Positions 1 to 25,924 of a stretch of 64,000 nucleotides of DNA are shown piece after piece. Under the pieces are notes generated by a model, which saw nothing but the letters and a program-made list of their open reading frames with translations, was not told the DNA's origin and searched no databases. The stretch covers positions 4,343,501 through 4,407,500 of the forward strand of contig BSQZ01000011.1 of assembly GCA_033239005.1 (NCBI GenBank). The letters are read 5' to 3'. A program made the translations under genes and the position numbers. The DNA comes from Lamellibrachia satsuma. Lineage: Eukaryota > Annelida > Polychaeta > Sabellida > Siboglinidae. Positions within the stretch are counted from its first letter, which is position 1. Each line of letters starts with the position of its first letter.

Positions 1-712
1 ATAGTTTAAAGTTATTTAACAGAACCCGCAACATCCCACCATTGCCAGAACGCAAATATCGGTCAATTTGACATGTGAACACTTACGGACTGGTTGTGGT
101 GATGTAACTTCAATATTTCCAGTTCTCATTCCAACTACGGTTCAATCAGTTTACACTTCGCCAGGGGATTCGGAAATTACGATCGCACCATCGGCATACA
201 GAAGAGCATATTACCTTAAGCATATATTCGATATAACCTTTGTTGTTGGTATCATTGTCAAGGTTGTTCCGTTATTTGTTTGACAACATCGATCATAATT
301 GTCTCAACTACTACGTGTTCAATGGTTACCAAGTCATTGAGCTAACCCGTTCTAGAATTAAACTCCCCAATCATAACTACTGGTTAATCAAATCTAAAAC
401 ACTAATTTGCATAATATCATCCGCCATGTTATCAAATATATTAATGTGGTACATAGCCTAGTACTTCTTTTTGCAAAAACTTAAAATGAGTGAACAGTGG
501 GACTGAAATCTCCAAATCGCACGAGTAGCATAAAGCGGAAAGACTGAGAGATCGCACTAATACTTTTCTCTTTAGTGCATTTTGTAAAGTACAGCTACTA
601 CATAAATGTTTCCAAACACATAATGTTGGGAGTAAGCAACTGCGTCGGGTACGAGGTATTTCTGCAAAAAGTGCATTACTTACTAATTTAAAATGTGTGT
701 CTTGCGTAGAGC

Positions 713-790
713 TGATTTAACAACATTTAACAAGACTTGCCATCCAAGCCAAAGGCCCAGGTGGCAATTGAACAAGGAAGCCATTGGTAT
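713..790 (-). mobile_element. CR1-like LINE, 3' tail fragment
   Basis: On the minus strand this reads as the 3' untranslated end of the window's main LINE family, including repeats related to TTGTTAAAT and the segment around 'ttccttgttc'. The same tail occurs at 12.98-13.08, 20.96-21.06, 49.37-49.47 and 60.49-60.59 kb. It sits exactly where copy A loses colinearity with copy B. Confidence 0.7.
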
Positions 791-1105
791 CGAGTAGAGC
801 CGAGAGACTCTTCTGGCGAAATACGTGGAATACGTTAAATTAGTAAGAGAATACATATTTTGTTTGATCAATTCATTTTGGGGTGCACGCCTTTAGACAG
901 GTACTTGAACTGATGCAACTTACGTTTGAATGTTGTTCGAGCGGCTGTACCGACGACTTATTTAGCGCGACTTGACATCGCAGCAGCGTCAACATACAGA
1001 CACTTAGAACGTGTGGCTATGCACATAGGCATTTTTGTACACATGACATGGTTACACCTATTGAGGTCAGGTGCGTGCTGCAAGAAGTCTACGTTGAATG
1101 AATGA
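783..1105. repeat. Inverted block inside segmental duplication copy A
   Basis: The reverse complement of this interval matches copy B at about 33480-33830. For example, the segment encoding 'cacctgacct' and 'gcatagccacacgttct' in copy B appears reversed here. It lies between two pieces of one LINE family in opposite orientations, as expected if one inversion breakpoint fell inside a LINE. Confidence 0.7.
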
Positions 1106-1111
1106 AATTTA

Positions 1112-1268
1112 TGTAACATGCTAGTGGTTGTTCATAGCTTCTTTTAAATTGTCTAACTTCAATCGTAGCTGCATTAAGTGCCTTAAATTGCATAGAGGCA
1201 CTTAATGCAGCTACGACTGAAATTAGACAATCTAAAAGAAGTTATGAGCAAAAACTAGCATGTAACAT
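1112..1268. repeat. LINE-derived fold-back inverted repeat
   Basis: Arms of about 70 nt (1112-1181 and 1197-1268) are imperfect reverse complements separated by a 15-nt loop. Both arms are LINE sequence from just upstream of the reverse transcriptase region; the same sequence occurs near 50380-50430. The transcript or single strand could form a long hairpin. Confidence 0.8.
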
Positions 1269-1716
1269 AAAAAAATACAGCAAGAGTTTTTATGTATATG
1301 TCAGGAGTAAACAAAACGAACGAGACAAGGTCGGACCTATAGAAGATAATGTTAGAAGTATAATACCATGAAGGTTTTTAATGGCAGAAGACATAAATAG
1401 TTACTTCAGTTCAGTGTTTACCATAGAGGATTTTAGTTCATTACCAGTTGCAGATGCTAAATTTCAGGATCTGACTATTTAGGGCAGTTATTTGTAACTC
1501 CAGATATGGTAGCTAAGAAAATAAAAGGCAATGAAGGACAATAAATCACATGGAGTGGATGGAATTTCTCCAAGACTACTAAAGGAAAAAGTAGAAAAAA
1601 TTAGTGTACCACTTGCAAGAGTGTTCAACTTTTCACTAAAAGAGGGAGTGGTTCCTTTTGAATGGAAAGAAGCAAACACCATACCATTATTTAAAAAAGG
1701 TTCGAGAAATAATTAA
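1197..1716 (+). mobile_element. CR1-like LINE fragment (linker and start of RT)
   Basis: The segment 1531-1716 encodes the N-terminal fingers of a non-LTR reverse transcriptase: a 'DGISPRLLKE' block, then 'SLKEGVVPFEWKEA' and 'PLFKKGSR'. The open frame ends at 1716 and the rest of the RT is missing. The same protein block recurs in the copies at 19.5 kb and 50.1 kb. This is an inactive fragment. Confidence 0.85.
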
Positions 1717-1761
1717 CTATTATTGAGTAAGTAGTATCACTAGTTGTGTTTTGAAGAAAAT

Positions 1762-1908
1762 CGTAAACACATTCATCAAGTTGGAAGATATATATGAGCA
1801 ACGATTTTCTTCAAAACACAACTAGTATTGAGTAAGTAGTATCACTAGTTGTGTTTTGAAGAAAATCGTTGCTTATATATATCTTCCAACTTGATGAATG
1901 TGTTTACG
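1762..1908. repeat. 65-bp-arm palindrome
   Basis: Left arm 1762-1826 and right arm 1844-1908 are near-perfect reverse complements around a 17-nt loop. The loop and right arm also repeat the sequence at about 1721-1764 directly. The paralogous site in copy B (33842-33906) has only 15-bp arms, so the palindrome has been extended or copied in this block. Confidence 0.85.
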
Positions 1909-2169
1909 AATACCTCGCAAACTGTTGGCTCTTGCAGTGAAGACGTCAAACTATGCAGCAATATCTGCCATACCGTTCGAGGCGTATTCCCACGCTACAC
2001 CCTCCTCGCCTGACTGCTCCCGTCCCCTCCCTTCCCTTCACACCCCTACTTCCCTCCATCCACTAGCACGTTACCTCATCTCTCCACACGCCCCTGTCTC
2101 TCCTTCCGTCTTGCCAAATTCCATGTAATGCCCATAATTGGGGAAATACTAAAAGACGGACCTGGCTGA

Positions 2170-2510
2170 TCGAGAGTCATGTTGTTCTTATTTCAATCAT
2201 TTAGTTTAATACTCAACATTTTGCATGGAAAGGTTTCGTTGTGTTAATTTATTATCGAGAGTCATGTTGTTCTTATTTCAATCATTTAGTTTAATACTCA
2301 ACATTTTGCATGGAAAGGTTTCGTTGTGTTAATTTATTATCGAGAGTCATGTTGTTCTTATTTCAATCATTTAGTTTAATACTCAACATTTTGCATGGAA
2401 AGGTTTCGTTGTGTTAATTTATTATCGAGAGTCATGTTGTTCTTATTTCAATCATTTAGTTTAATACTCAACATTTTGCTTAATGCATGGAAAGGTTTCG
2501 TTGTGTTAAT
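2170..2510. repeat. 85-bp tandem repeat, four copies
   Basis: Copies start at 2170, 2255, 2340 and 2425 with exact 85-bp spacing and almost no divergence; the last copy carries a short insertion after 'attttgc'. The low divergence points to recent expansion. The unit is AT-rich and has no open frame of note. Confidence 0.95.
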
Positions 2511-3318
2511 TATTTGCATCTCATTCTAATTGCAGCTACATGTTCCTTCGATTTACTTAATACTTCAAAACATTCTACAATTCATGTGATTGCATGTCAT
2601 CACTCGGATGAGGTGTGTAGCTAAAATTATTACAAAATGTATTAACATAACGAATTGTATACATACTGTAGACAAACTTTGGAGTAATACAAAACAGAAA
2701 TAGAACCAATATGGATATAAATTGTCTCACTTTGCATACAAACAGCTAACAGCACTGTACGTAACATTAATCATCGGCAGTCCCTAGAAACGAGGATGAC
2801 TTCAGCCAAGGGTTGATTGTAGAACCTGAGGTGAACCAGGAGAAAGAATCTTGATCTGTTGATCTTACGGCAGTGGAGCGGGACGTTCTGGTGCATTATT
2901 TGCATTATTGGTTCCTTTCCTTCTCGTTCCTGATCTGCCTCTTCTCTGGCTCATTCAGAAGGCGGTCTGCCCCGAAATTAACCCTTGCATGGTGATTTGT
3001 GAGACGCCAAAGTCTGCGATATGCGAGCCAGGTCGTCTGTGTCAGTTGTGCTTATTGCTGTCGATCGCTTCTGCTTTTTTGTACAACATAATGATCGATA
3101 CATACATTCCAATGCCTGTGATATATCCGACCATCACTAATTTCTTTCCTAGCATCGGTTCAGTACAGTGCGATAACGTTAAGTGTTTTCTGCGGGAATC
3201 GTTTGGGAATGTTATGTTGACATCGATTTATCGAAGGATATCAGAAAGTTGGAGTTAACATGTAGTCAACGGAAGCATTGGTTATGTTAACCAGCAAATC
3301 TAAGGGGTGACCCGTGGC
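2511..3318. other. Unmatched interval, no gene recognised
   Basis: This stretch has no counterpart in copy B of the segmental duplication. It contains a 116-codon open frame (2908-3258) that resembles no family I know. It could be an unrecognised insertion. Confidence 0.4.
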
Positions 3319-3495
3319 ATATAATTATGTAGACAAAGCGCAGCTAAATGATCCGCTCATTCACACGAGTGCATGTGCAACCTATTTATAGGCGTCAATC
3401 CCCAATTGTGTTCTAACTGAAGCTCATGATGGGCACACCTGCACTCGACGCAATTATAGCCACACATTTACCTCGATAATCAGTCTCGCGAGGAT

Positions 3496-3553
3496 GTTCA
3501 CACGAGCGATTAGTGGTCGTCGACCTATCGGGCAGCTAATCACTCGTGTGAAC
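3496..3553. repeat. 17-bp inverted repeat, conserved in both duplication copies
   Basis: The arms 3496-3512 and 3537-3553 are complementary apart from one position ('gttcacacgagcgatta'). The dyad is preserved in copy B near 34387-34441 although surrounding bases differ. It may be a terminal repeat of a small element or a binding site; its function is unknown. Confidence 0.6.
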
Positions 3554-3831
3554 TGGCTGGGGAAGACTCTGTGTAAATGGCCCCCTTCGACCGTCTCGGT
3601 CTAGTAATGAAATGAAGGGAATTGATCATTGTCTGATGCACACCATACATTTTACACGGCTTTGTCTTCCCCTGGATATATGAATATGTATGCCAATGAT
3701 TCACCTACAGGAGGAGGAACTGTTCAAAATAATAAAGTCTTATTATATGAAATGATCACGGATACCGACTAGTAGCATAATGTCACATGATTCTCGAGGC
3801 AGTATCTATGCTTGGTTTTATTTCATGTGGT

Positions 3832-3910
3832 AGAATGTACAAGACGTGTGACAGAATGTACACGACGTGTGATAGAATGTACACGACGTGTGACAGAATG
3901 TACACGACGT
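3832..3910. repeat. 21-bp tandem repeat, about four copies
   Basis: The unit 'agaatgtacacgacgtgtga' plus one base repeats close to exactly. It lies at the junction between the segmental duplication and the LINE tail that follows. Copy B has a single unit here, so the expansion is specific to this copy. Confidence 0.85.
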
Positions 3911-4260
3911 TGCGCCTTCTCAGTTCATCGTTCTTCAAGAAACTGCTCTGGCTTCCCGTGAAGCAACGCATTTATTATGCAATTCTGCTACTGACCTTTC
4001 GTGCTGAACACGGACTGGCAACAGCTTACGTGACTGACCTACTCCACGAACAACGAGCTGCTCGTGTGTTGCGTTCGGCTACAAACATTGACTTGTATGT
4101 GTCGCCATCTCGTAGCCGACACGGCGACAGAACTGTCTCGGTTTCTGCTCCACGAACGTGCAATGCACATCCAAGCGAGACGAGGACAATCGTTTGCTTT
4201 GTGACTTCTAAAAGACTCGTAAAAACGCATCTCTTCCGGGTTGCCTACGCATCATAATCA
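3911..4260 (+). mobile_element. LINE RT C-terminal remnant (L2/CR1 group type)
   Basis: The frame reads through a block typical of the extreme C-terminus of L2/CR1-group reverse transcriptases: 'WLPVKQRIYYAILLLTFRAE', 'HGLATAYVTDLL', then 'YGDR'-like 'HGDRTVSVSAPRTCN' and a final 'KTHLF'. Only this end is present, consistent with 5' truncation. It is not a host gene. Confidence 0.75.
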
Positions 4261-4360
4261 CCCCGTGGAGGGTCATTGATAAAGACGAGATTCGACGCGT
4301 CGCGCTACGGGAGCGTAATGTCAGCAATTAATAGAGAAGTTAGAAGAGTCTAAGAAATAA

Positions 4361-7571
<3,211 letters not shown>

Positions 7572-8064
7572 TTATGTCGTCCACTTAATATGGTGACATG
7601 ATGATTTCCTTCCAGTGGTTTCGGTTCTTCGTCGCAGTGACTGAATTATCCTGCTGAGGTTCGTGTCTTTCTCTGTAATGTTTTGCAGAGTTGTTTGTTG
7701 GTCGACTTCTTCTCCGAGGGCCATCGGGCTTCCGGAGCAGGACTTCGTTGGCTGCTTCGTCATGTCGCATCACATGACCTGCCAGACGAAGAAGCCGTCG
7801 TCTCACGATGGTGGTGATCCGTGGGAGGGAGCCGTACAGTTCTTGTTTGGTCATGTGATTGCGCCGTGACACGTTTAGAGTTTTCTGCAGCATTCTTTTG
7901 TAGGTTCCATTCGGTGCCTTGTCAACAGTTTGTGTTAGCGACCATGAATCGCATCCACATATCAGGATCGGTTTCCACCGTCGTCCTGAAAATCTTAAGT
8001 TTGGTGAATCTGCAGATGGGCGCTCTCCAAACTTTACCAATGGCGTGAACGGTTGCCCTTGCAT
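7572..8064 (-). mobile_element. LINE RT C-terminal remnant
   Basis: The minus-strand frame has the 'GCDSWSLT', 'YKRMLQKTLNVS' and 'RRLLRLAGHVMRH' blocks that end many invertebrate non-LTR reverse transcriptases. This is a different family from the CR1-like copies. The N-terminal RT and endonuclease are absent. Confidence 0.75.
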
Positions 8065-9392
8065 GCGCTTTTATACACTGAATTTCATGTTGTCAGTTTG
8101 TGTAGGATCCGAAATAGGTCAAGTTATATTGGGGTTGTCAACGATTAGTTGACTGATATTGACTGAATTGTACGTTGTTGTTGTACACATCAACAGGTTA
8201 CTGTCTTGGCATCGCTGCCAGCTTGGAATTGTATATACTTCTACAATATATTCTACTTGCAGTTGATGTATGATTTATACAATTCAGAAATAAACTTTCC
8301 ATATATCAATCTGCTGCATCAAGCGCCTAAGTTCAAATGCTAAACTAAACATCAACCATTAATAATTTTAATAGCCGGCTTGTACGGATTCGGTCACATA
8401 TTTTTATGTTGACGTATACAACTACGCGGGACACACCCACTGCACATATTGGCTTCCGTCCTCTGGAAACAATCGGAAGCGTGGCATAATGCGATTCAAC
8501 ACCTATCAAAGTTTTTTTTTAAAGCGTTGAGTTAGTAGATCACCAGAGCCGTCGGAATCAGGGGGTGCTTTCCCCTCCAATAACATGGGTGAATATAATC
8601 GGGTATACTTCCCACCCCCGACATCTGTATCCAACGCTTGCTAGAATACAGGTGCAAATTTGGTGACACCTCCACCCGAAGCTATAGTTAACAGCCTCCA
8701 ACTTCGCCCCCCCCCCACCTCCATTATTCAACAGCCGACACCTGTGATAATGGATTGCCAAGAGGTATAATCAGTTTAGCGTTCCAAACAGTTGTAGCAA
8801 AACTAAAATAATGTTTCTTTGTTCATGTAGATTGTGGATATATAATAACTGGATAGATAGGTGATCGACTTGGCGAGCGTCTCACTCAGGAGCTAGACTG
8901 AATGTGGATCGTTGCTCATCCGTGGCGCGACGTGTAGTGCAGAACCATCGGTGACCTGCCCCGTTGACAGACGGTGTTTTGTTGTATATGGGGTTAGCAT
9001 GATATTTAGCGTACACGGTTAGCATGATTTATGGCGTAAGGGGTTGATATGACATTTCGCTACTTTAAAACTAAACATCAACGCGCCCTGTAGTGTTGGC
9101 CTACTGCGTTTTGGCAATGCCACTGTTCACCTCGACCGGGCTCATGCTAGGAACGTGTCACGCCTAGGAGTTCCCCTTTTCCCGGGTTTCACAATACATC
9201 AAACCTGTTGTATATTTCTACGCAGTATACTCAGGACCGTATTTCTTCGTAGAACCATAAAATGCGCCTACAGGCTGTGGTGCAAGGAGAACAGTCGGAT
9301 GCGTAAAAACTAACACTGGCACTAGATGTGAATTACGTTTGAGTGTACCAACGCTCCTGCGTACTCAACCACGTCATATCAGTATCAATTAA
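8065..9392. other. No recognisable gene
   Basis: Apart from a cytosine run at about 8707 and a GC-rich patch at 8556-8720, I see no coding, RNA or transposon signature. Confidence 0.4.
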
Positions 9393-9625
9393 CGTCACTT
9401 GGCGCGGTGTCTCTGCCGATAGAACGCCCGACTGTCAATCGAGAGGATCGGGCTGCGATTCCACCTACTACCTTTTCGAAACTCTACTTTGTCTGTGTTT
9501 TTCGGAAGAGACACTAAAACGTGTGGTTCCTTCTACCAGGTGTCTATTTCATGTGAGAGATATCGGGGACCCATGGTCTCGAACTACAAAAAAAACTCAC
9601 ACGGGCGCTGCATTGGATACTGCCG
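9393..9625 (+). mobile_element. tRNA-derived SINE
   Basis: The head contains degenerate pol III promoter boxes: an A-box-like 'tggcgcggtgt', an anticodon-arm-like 'gactgtcaatcgagag', and a B-box-like 'gggctgcgattcc'. The body ('tttgtctgtgtttttcggaa', 'gagacactaaa') recurs at 14996-15125. A similar but better preserved tRNA head lies on the minus strand at about 32305-32405. Confidence 0.6.
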
Positions 9626-10139
9626 AAACACTTACTGTAATAATGGAGCCTTGCCTTGGAGCAGTGCATGAATGTGTCCGTTCTACCCTATGTTGCTTAC
9701 CAGATCGATACTTTTTACTAGTACCAACTAGTTGTGTGTACGTACCTGTGTTGAATACCGTTATTATGTTTTGTTTTGTGAGCGAAGAGTTGCTGTCCCA
9801 CTAAATTAAATGCTTCGGCAGAAAATTACTGGTTTGACATTGTGTCATCGTACAACGTGTGCAGTGATAAACCGCACGAACAAACAACATAATCAGTAAT
9901 ATATCACCCGATTAAATGTGTGATATAGATATAGTGAGAGGAATAGGACAGGAAAGACATCGGTGGGAGGTCTGAAGACATAATTGCGTGCGGGCGTGTA
10001 TATGCTTTTCATATATTATATGTATGCAATTATCGCATAATGTTGTCACATATAGCTGGATTTATATTACTTACTATCTCTGGAAAGAGGATGTAGTATT
10101 TATTGACTGATATGACTGCATTCCATCCGCTTTTCTAAG

Positions 10140-11297
10140 ATGCCTTTCGTACTCCAATATATGTTATTTTCATATTATGTTATTTTATTTCACTCAGCAG
10201 CGCTACTTGTCCTTCGCTCTGGAAATCTACCAATATCATTCATGTCTATAAGAAAGGAGACGCATCGCAGGCATGCATTTACCGCCCTATTAGCCAGCGA
10301 CGTGCCGTTTGTTTGGACGAATATTGGCTAACGACATAAACTACCATATGTGCCAAAATCACCTAATTACAGATGCTCAATACGGAACTGTCAAAGGGCA
10401 ATTTACAGAGATACAGATATTGAACTGCAGTAGTTAAGGCTGTAGACGTAAAACGGTTCGCTGACACTGTGTATATCGACGTTTCTAAAGCGTTTAACAC
10501 GGTGCGGCATCCTAGATTAGTATACAAATTGCCCAAGTATGGAAAGTGCGGCAATGTTTCGCAACGGTTAACCAGTTTCTTAAATAATCGCAAACAACGA
10601 TTTAAAATAGGTGAAACGTTTTCTGGTGATACTGATGTTTCGTTTGGTGTTCCGAAAGCTCATGCGTGGGTCCCTTATTATTTATTTTTGTATGTAAGCG
10701 ATCTACCTGGCGAACATCTGACCACTAACATTAATGTATACTCGTTCGCTGATGACACTAAAATATACGTTGTTTTCTCGGATGTTTCCGAACGGCCCGT
10801 TACGCGAGATCGCCTTAATGAATCCATGGTGTGGGCCGAGCGGTGGCAGCTTCAAGCAGCTGAGCATAAATGTTGTGCACTAACGAATGGAAACAATACC
10901 CCGGCTACTTACCACCTGAAAGGGGTTTAGCTCCTTAATGTTAATGTATCTTAGTGTGTTCATTCATAATCAGTGTTTATTTAAGCAGCACATTTTGTCT
11001 ATTTGTTGCAAAGCTTATAGCACAATCAATGTTATTTTTTGTTGTTCATACGGCTACTGTTGATGCTCTCATTAACGAATATAAATCTACGGTGTGGAAC
11101 CCCCACATACCAGCTATGCACTACTTGGGCATGAATGTCCATTTAGAGAATGAGCAACGGCCTGCTTGCCTGGTAAAGCCTGCCAACAAACGGTTTTACG
11201 GTTATTTGGGTGTGCTGTATACAAAATGTGATGTTCGCATACTGTGGGGATCCTTAACTGCTTACATTACATTCCGATTTGTCTGCGAAATGGACAC
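10140..11297 (+). mobile_element. LINE reverse transcriptase remnant (jockey/CR1-like)
   Basis: The sequence carries an RT in several frames. A 'VYKKGDASQAC' block is followed by 'YRPIS' near 10230. Then comes an open frame at 10469-10930 with 'DVSKAFNTVRHPRL', 'NNRKQRFKIG' and the catalytic 'YSFADDTKIY'. Near 11080 is a thumb-region 'STVWNPH'. Frame breaks between blocks mark it as dead. It is not the same family as the TTGTTAAAT-tailed LINE. Confidence 0.85.
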
Positions 11298-11390
11298 ACC
11301 CTTCTAATTAGTGTAATTATGTTTTCTTAGCCCCGCACCCAAATCACCATAATACCGTTGTCAAGAGATTATTGTACTAATTAGAAGGGT
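11298..11390. repeat. Short fold-back inverted repeat
   Basis: The sequence 'acccttctaattagt' at 11298 returns as its reverse complement ending at 11390, leaving about 60 bp between. This could be a very small MITE or the end of the preceding LINE. Confidence 0.6.
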
Positions 11391-11874
11391 ATTTGTCTAT
11401 TCCGTGTACAAATCTGGCGCCATTTAAATTTGTTTTGTCATTAATGGGGTCAAGGACCCCTATCACAGTTTGCAAACATGACGTTTTTGATTCCGCACAC
11501 CCACATCATCTTTGAGTCGTTTGTTGGCATGCTTTAATAAAAATGCTTACAGGGTTTTAGTTTTGTGAAATTGGTGCCGGTCTATACCGATGAAGGTTCA
11601 CTGGCTGCCGAATGGCGATAGCAGCATGAAATAAGTGCATTGTCCTGTTCCTTGTGCTCCAAGTACTCAATGTGTGTGCATTTCGTCGTCGCTGGTCGGG
11701 CGGGTAATGATGGGCAATTCTTCGAAACGCTCTTTGAAGTTTGGACGTGGGCGTGTCTAGTTCCCACAAACACGTCGACCAAGACAGCAAGTGGGACGAA
11801 GTACAAATGATTCAGCGCACATCCACACATGACGTGGGATAAAACGACATATTCACCTTTCAACAGTTCGATTT
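11391..11874. other. No recognisable gene
   Basis: Overlapping minus-strand frames at 11557-11863 have no domain or splice support. Confidence 0.4.
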
Positions 11875-12122
11875 GCCAGTGCTACTGTAACATTAATACC
11901 AGCGAGGATGCTCCAGTGAACTCAACCAGTGCTACTGTAATATTAATACCAGCGAGGATGCTCCAGTGAACTCAACCAGTGTTACTGTAATATTAATACC
12001 AGCGAGGATGCTCCAGTGAACTCAACCAGTGTTACTGTAATATTAATACCAGCGAGGATGCTCCAGTGAACTCAACCAGTGCTACTGTAATTTTAATACC
12101 AGCTCCAGTGAACTCAACCAGC
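11875..12122. repeat. 50-bp tandem repeat, five copies
   Basis: The repeated 'ctactgtaa' start recurs at 11881, 11931, 11981, 12031 and 12081. Units differ at single positions and the last is shortened by loss of 'gcgaggatg'. No open frame follows the period. Confidence 0.95.
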
Positions 12123-12424
12123 TTCGCGTCCTGTTTGATTTGCCTACATGTTTACTAGAAAGTGTAGTCCGATTGTATGAGCAACACCTTACTCATATTA
12201 CGATTTGAGTAACCCTGTCATAAGCACATCACCTGCAGAATACGTACGCACACATGAGCGCGCGAGCGCGCAATAACACGCCCCTTCCCCACAAACGCCA
12301 AGATCAGTCAGTACAAGGCTTTCCAGTATATTACCCTCGTATATTACCTTCCCATTGATATGCAAGATGACTAGATCACAAAGCCTGAAGTCACAGCTTC
12401 CATTCAATAGGCGCCGAAAGTTTC
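12123..12424. other. No recognisable gene
   Basis: A short unique stretch between a minisatellite and a LINE; nothing identified. Confidence 0.4.
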
Positions 12425-13080
12425 ATAGCAGTGCGGTATTGCAGCCTCAAAGGGTAATAACATTCTTGGGGTGATTAGGAGAAATATAACATACAAGGAT
12501 AAAATAGCTAATTATACTTCTGTATAAAACAATAGTTAGGCCTCATTTAGAGCGCTGTATACAAGCTTGGATACCATATCGTAAGAAGGATTATAGATAC
12601 GCTTGAAAGAATACAAAGGAGAGCAACTAAAATAATTCCAGAACTGAGAGACCTCATTTATGAAGAACGACCGAAAGGATGTGGTTTAACAACCCTAGAG
12701 ACTAGGCGGTTAAGAGGTGATCAAACTGAGGTTTTAAGATACTGAATTTGTATCATAATATTAAAATAACTAGTTTTAACTCTAGTTCTATAATCAAGAA
12801 AAATAATAGAACTAAATGACATCAGGTAGCATTACTAGGATCAGTGTAGATTGGGTATCAGGAAGTACTTGTTCTCACAGAGGACAATAAGTGACTAGAA
12901 CAAATTACCTACATATTATGTAACTGCTAGCAGCGTGAATATGTTTAAAAAACCAAGTTGACACATATCTCAGGAGGCCGGATTATACATAGATTAAAAA
13001 TATTGGACTCTCGATAAGCCAATGGCTTCCTTGTCCTCTTGCCATCTGGGCCTTTGCCTGGGATGGCAATCTTTTTAAAT
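12425..13080 (+). mobile_element. CR1-like LINE, RT C-terminus and 3' tail
   Basis: This is the same family as 18790-21063. Reading across frame breaks gives 'CGIAASKGNNILGVIRRNIT', then the 'LERIQRRATK' region, the 'TTLETRRLRGDQ' region, and the shared 3' tail with 'ggactctcgataagccaatg' near 13006. Many stops are present. It is 5' truncated. Confidence 0.85.
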
Positions 13081-13172
13081 CAGTACACGTACATACTTGA
13101 CAGGGTAAATATGAATGTATGTAAATGTATTTGTAAGGAGAACATATATCTACATAGCAAATTTGTAGTGCC

Positions 13173-13329
<157 letters not shown>

Positions 13330-13652
13330 ATGTACACTAACGAAAACAAATGTTTCGATGCCGCTACATTATCTTAACATCATGGCATGCGATATTTTGT
13401 AGATTTCGCGAAGCAGTCATCGAAAGTGCTAAAATCCATCATTGCAAGCACAGTTGGATGCCCATGCTGATCGTAGCTGAAATAGTTATTTTTGAAGAGA
13501 TTTGCCTAACATTAATTATAAGCACATAATTCCGGTCAGTGGCATATACACTGTGTGTTTTGTATACACCTATGGCGTATGCGCCTAGCATGTGATGATC
13601 ACTCAACTATGACCATAACACAATATTTTAAGAACGCTATATCATACAGCAA

Positions 13653-24689
<11,037 letters not shown>

Positions 24690-25609
24690 TTTCCCTGACC
24701 AAGAATGTATACACGACGCAGAGCACCTGTTTGAATGAATGTCAACGTGAGGCGGCCGTCAAGTCAACACATGTAGTCCCCCGTCCTAGCTCAGAGAGAC
24801 AGACTCATCGGGTCGTGCTATTCGGGGGTGTACAACTAGTTACCGCACCTAACCACACATAGCACGCCGACCACGCATATGGCTCTACAACTGGCATCAT
24901 CGGGCACAAAAGAGCAAATACAATTTATAACGCTGAGCACACGTGACACTATTGTTTTGTATACATTTGTATTGATTTAAGTCAGATGTAATCAATATAT
25001 ACGACCAGGAACGCTGAACATTTTCAGTCATGCCTTTCGTCAGCCCACTGTTGCTTAAATATAACTAGATATTGAATGTGGTATTTTGTCTCATTCTTGT
25101 TATTGTTAGTGTTACTATTATTATCATTTGTGTCTGTATTGTTATTATTAATTGGTATTATTAGTATTGTTATTGTGTTACCAAGATAAGCTGTCGGTGT
25201 AATATCAGCAACAACATAGAACAAGTACTGCGTCTGCAGAAGCGTTATTCTGACTACCCACCAAAGCCGCATATGTATTAGTAGACACAGAACATATTTG
25301 CTTTGACTCGTCAGCGTTGACAAGTTATACGTGGATGCGCCATAGTGAGAAATGCACCAACTATTTACTTGATAAATACGTTGGAGCTTAATAAGGAAAG
25401 CCGGGAACTGAACGTTGTAGCATTTCGAAAATACAAAATGGCCAAGTCAGGCTTGATCAAGTACAGCATTTAGTCACCTCATTCTAGAGAACCGTCACAG
25501 TCAGTGGCGCCGATAATTGTCGAGTAGGGGGTCGTCTAATAATAAGTGATCTAAGTCCAAGAAGTTAGTTTTGTTTCAAGTCACAGCCCACACATGGATG
25601 TGCAAACAG
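24690..25609. other. Upstream of receptor gene 1; no other gene recognised
   Basis: This is the probable promoter and 5' untranslated side of receptor gene 1. A TTATTA/TTGTTA-rich patch occurs at 25095-25180. I could not define a transcription start. Confidence 0.4.
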
Positions 25610-25924
25610 GCAGGCTTACGGCGATTAATCTACTATGTTAACTAGTTAAGTTAAGCTATGAAGCTAACTGGTTAAGTTAATGATTGAGTTAACTTAATAT
25701 GTATGTAAATATGGGTTTATTGGATGTGCAACCGGTAGGGGCTGACACAAATTTAATTGACAAAATACAATACGTTGGCTGAACATAAATTGAAGATACT
25801 AAGTTAATGTCAAATTAATAAGTTAATTTCACTGCAAGTCAATTTAACTTTCAAAAGTTAACTAGTTAAGCTACGTTAAGTTTTCCAGTTAACGATTACG
25901 TTAAGGTGATCGCCCCATGCCTGC
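25610..25924. mobile_element. MITE-like element rich in TTAACTAGTTAA motifs
   Basis: The ends are partly complementary ('gcaggc..ac ggcgat' at the left, 'atcgcc..gcctgc' at the right). The interior is packed with palindromic TTAACTAGTTAA and GTTAAC motifs in both orientations. I did not find a convincing target-site duplication, so the class is unassigned. Confidence 0.4.

Larger units (their letters stand above)
1..3925. repeat. Segmental duplication copy A, interrupted and rearranged
   Basis: This block matches 32723-34775 in the same overall order. Bases 1-712 pair with about 32723-33412, 1736-2130 pair with about 33835-34200, and 3319-3925 pair with about 34200-34775. The match is diverged but continuous by eye. 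The extra length here comes from LINE debris (713-1716), an 85-bp tandem array and about 0.8 kb of unmatched sequence. The block runs off the left edge. I see no convincing coding sequence in it. It could be a low-copy transposable element instead of a chance segmental duplication. Confidence 0.75.
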
